A DNA stretch of 64,000 bases from Gemmatimonadota bacterium. GTDB taxonomy: Bacteria; Gemmatimonadota; Gemmatimonadetes; Longimicrobiales; Gaopeijiaceae. The notes below the pieces were generated by a model. The model was not told where the DNA came from. It was given only the letters and a program-made list of their open reading frames with translations, and did not search any database. The stretch covers positions 25,487 through 89,486 of the forward strand of contig JAPPGM010000001.1 of NCBI GenBank assembly GCA_028874995.1, written 5' to 3'. Of the stretch, positions 62,803 through 64,000 are shown piece after piece. Each line of letters begins with the position of its first letter. The stretch's first letter is position 1. Position numbers and translations under genes: made by a program.

Positions 62803-64000
62803 TCATGATCGACCACTCCTGACCGCCCCCTGCACCGCCGGGACCAGCTTGAGATAGCGGCCGTAGCCCCAACGTGCCTCCTCCAGGTCCAGCCGCTCGG
62901 TGTTGGTGTGCGCGTAGCGCTCCTCGCCGGGTGCGAAGCCGATCGTGGGGATGCCTCGCACCCCGCACGTCCAGCCGCCGTCGGTGGCGAAGGTCCAGGG
63001 ACGGACCCGGGCCGGGGCGCCGTTGCCGGTTGGTGTGCCGACCGCGCGGGCGGCCGCCGTGACAATGGGATCGCCAGCGTCCATCAGGAAGCCGGGGCTG
63101 AAGATGCGGCGGGACTCCTCCACACCGGTGTAGGCACGCTGGAGTTCGGTGGCGGTGCGGACCTGAACGCTCTCGGCGGCTCCGGGCCACGTTCTCCGAT
63201 CGACGCGGTCCAGGTGGGGCTGGAGCGATTCGCGCACGCGGGCCAGGAGGGACTGCTCGGTGTCCTCCGGCAGGATGCGCCAGTCGAGCGTGACGGTGAC
63301 CCGGTCGGGGATGACGTTCAGGCTCGCGGGGACGGCGTCGATGCCGGTCGCCACGACGGACGAGCGCCCCAGAACCGGATCGGTGCCCTGACGCGCGGCC
63401 AGGTCGCGGACGCCGGCCAGGATGGCGGGGACGAGATCGAGGGCGTTCCGGGCGCGGTCGGGCGCCGACGCGTGGCCGGCCAGGCCGCGCGCGACGATCT
63501 CGACCTCGCTGCGGCCGCGGTGGCCGATCGCGATGTCGCCGTGAGTCGACTCGCCGATGATCACCACATCGGGCCTGAGCCCCCCATCGGCGCGCACCAG
63601 GTGGTCCATCCCCCACCCCCCCCGCTCCTCGAAGACCGGATGCGCGACGATGATGTCCCCCCCCACTCCACCCCTCAGCGCCGCCGCCACGTGCACCTGC
63701 AGCGCCAGCGGCCCCTTGATGTCCATCGCCCCCCGCCCGTGCAGGCATCCCCCCGCGATGACCCCGTCGAACGGCGGATACTCCCACTCGGCGGGATCCC
63801 CCGCCGCGACCATGTCCAGGTGCGCGCTCAGCATGACCGAACCGCCGCCCCCCTCCCCCCGCACCACCCCGATCACGCTCCCCAGCTCGTCGGTGCGCAC
63901 CTCGTCGTAGCCGAGCGCCTCCATCTCGGCCACCACCCGCCGGGTGAGCTCACCCTCCTCGCCCGGCAGCGACGGGATGCGGATCAGGTCCTGCGCGAAG
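62803..64000 (-). CDS. M20-family metallopeptidase/deacylase, 5' end outside the window
   Basis: The protein has the M20 metal ligands in LSAHLDMVAAGD (His, Asp), GRGAMDIKGPL (bridging Asp), AHPVFEERGG (catalytic Glu-Glu) and a late His in RYAHTNTERLD, with a lid domain in between. The frame continues past 63936 to the window edge with a typical M20 N-terminus (DLIRIPSLPGEEGEL), so the gene is truncated by the window. Members hydrolyse peptides or N-acylated amino acids (ArgE/DapE/YgeY group); the substrate was not resolved. Confidence 0.9.
   Translation of the reverse strand, partial: FAQDLIRIPSLPGEEGELTRRVVAEMEALGYDEVRTDELGSVIGVVRGEGGGGSVMLSAHLDMVAAGDPAEWEYPPFDGVIAGGCLHGRGAMDIKGPLALQVHVAAALRGGVGGDIIVAHPVFEERGGWGMDHLVRADGGLRPDVVIIGESTHGDIAIGHRGRSEVEIVARGLAGHASAPDRARNALDLVPAILAGVRDLAARQGTDPVLGRSSVVATGIDAVPASLNVIPDRVTVTLDWRILPEDTEQSLLARVRESLQPHLDRVDRRTWPGAAESVQVRTATELQRAYTGVEESRRIFSPGFLMDAGDPIVTAAARAVGTPTGNGAPARVRPWTFATDGGWTCGVRGIPTIGFAPGEERYAHTNTERLDLEEARWGYGRYLKLVPAVQGAVRSGRS

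Overview
The window is a gene-dense, very GC-rich stretch of a diderm bacterial chromosome. It carries Kdo synthesis and Lpt lipopolysaccharide-export genes, an RpoN sigma factor, two outer-membrane TonB-dependent receptors, and a full set of housekeeping genes. Gene content, the STN and carboxypeptidase-like receptor architecture and the style of the envelope genes are most like Gemmatimonadota. That placement is an inference from overall impression, not from a marker search. No tRNA, rRNA, CRISPR array, prophage or complete insertion sequence was seen.

Layout: (1) 0-7.9 kb, a surface-polysaccharide locus: FkbH-like HAD protein, acyl carrier protein, NodB-type deacetylase and hexapeptide acyltransferase on the + strand; then, on the - strand, methyltransferase, GT4 glycosyltransferase, UDP-GlcNAc 2-epimerase and GT2 glycosyltransferase. 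(2) 7.9-18.4 kb, a - strand run kdsB-pyrG-kdsA-kdsC-kdsD-lptC-lptA-lptB-rpoN, tightly packed and mostly coupled by 4-bp start/stop overlaps, with a good sigma70-type promoter in front of kdsB. It makes Kdo and exports LPS. (3) 18.4-25.3 kb: pabA/trpG-type amidotransferase, a zinc-ribbon protein of unknown function, nadE, an S41 protease, a Xer recombinase and a DedA protein. (4) 25.3-32.1 kb: a fatty-acid/phospholipid operon yceD-rpmF-plsX-fabH-fabD-fabG-acpP-fabF followed by ispF. (5) 32.2-35.8 kb: sucC-sucD, a CBS-domain protein and ndk. (6) 36-47.2 kb: cysteine desulfurase-mnmA, grpE-dnaJ, pgsA-pncC, SRP RNA-dnaX-ybaB-recR, DAHP synthase, YraN and an MBL hydrolase. (7) 47.1-52.5 kb: ribosomal proteins S6/S18 and L9, rsfS and smc. 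(8) 52.8-64 kb: an unusual class II aldolase, a tandem duplication of a two-gene module (TonB receptor plus putative lipoprotein), a PAS histidine kinase/NarL regulator pair, a tiny lipoprotein and an M20 peptidase cut by the window edge.

The most notable items are: ribosomal proteins bS6 and bS18 encoded as one continuous polypeptide with an acidic linker; a 247-bp MITE-like element present twice in the same orientation, each time inside an operon just before the downstream start codon (sucC|sucD and rpsFR|rplI), one insertion apparently duplicating the rpsR stop codon and separating rplI from its Shine-Dalgarno; an AT-rich palindrome family (core TTKACATWATGTMAA) that recurs inside and outside these elements; an SRP RNA with a non-GNRA apical loop; and the duplicated receptor/lipoprotein pairs joined by TTGA start/stop overlaps.
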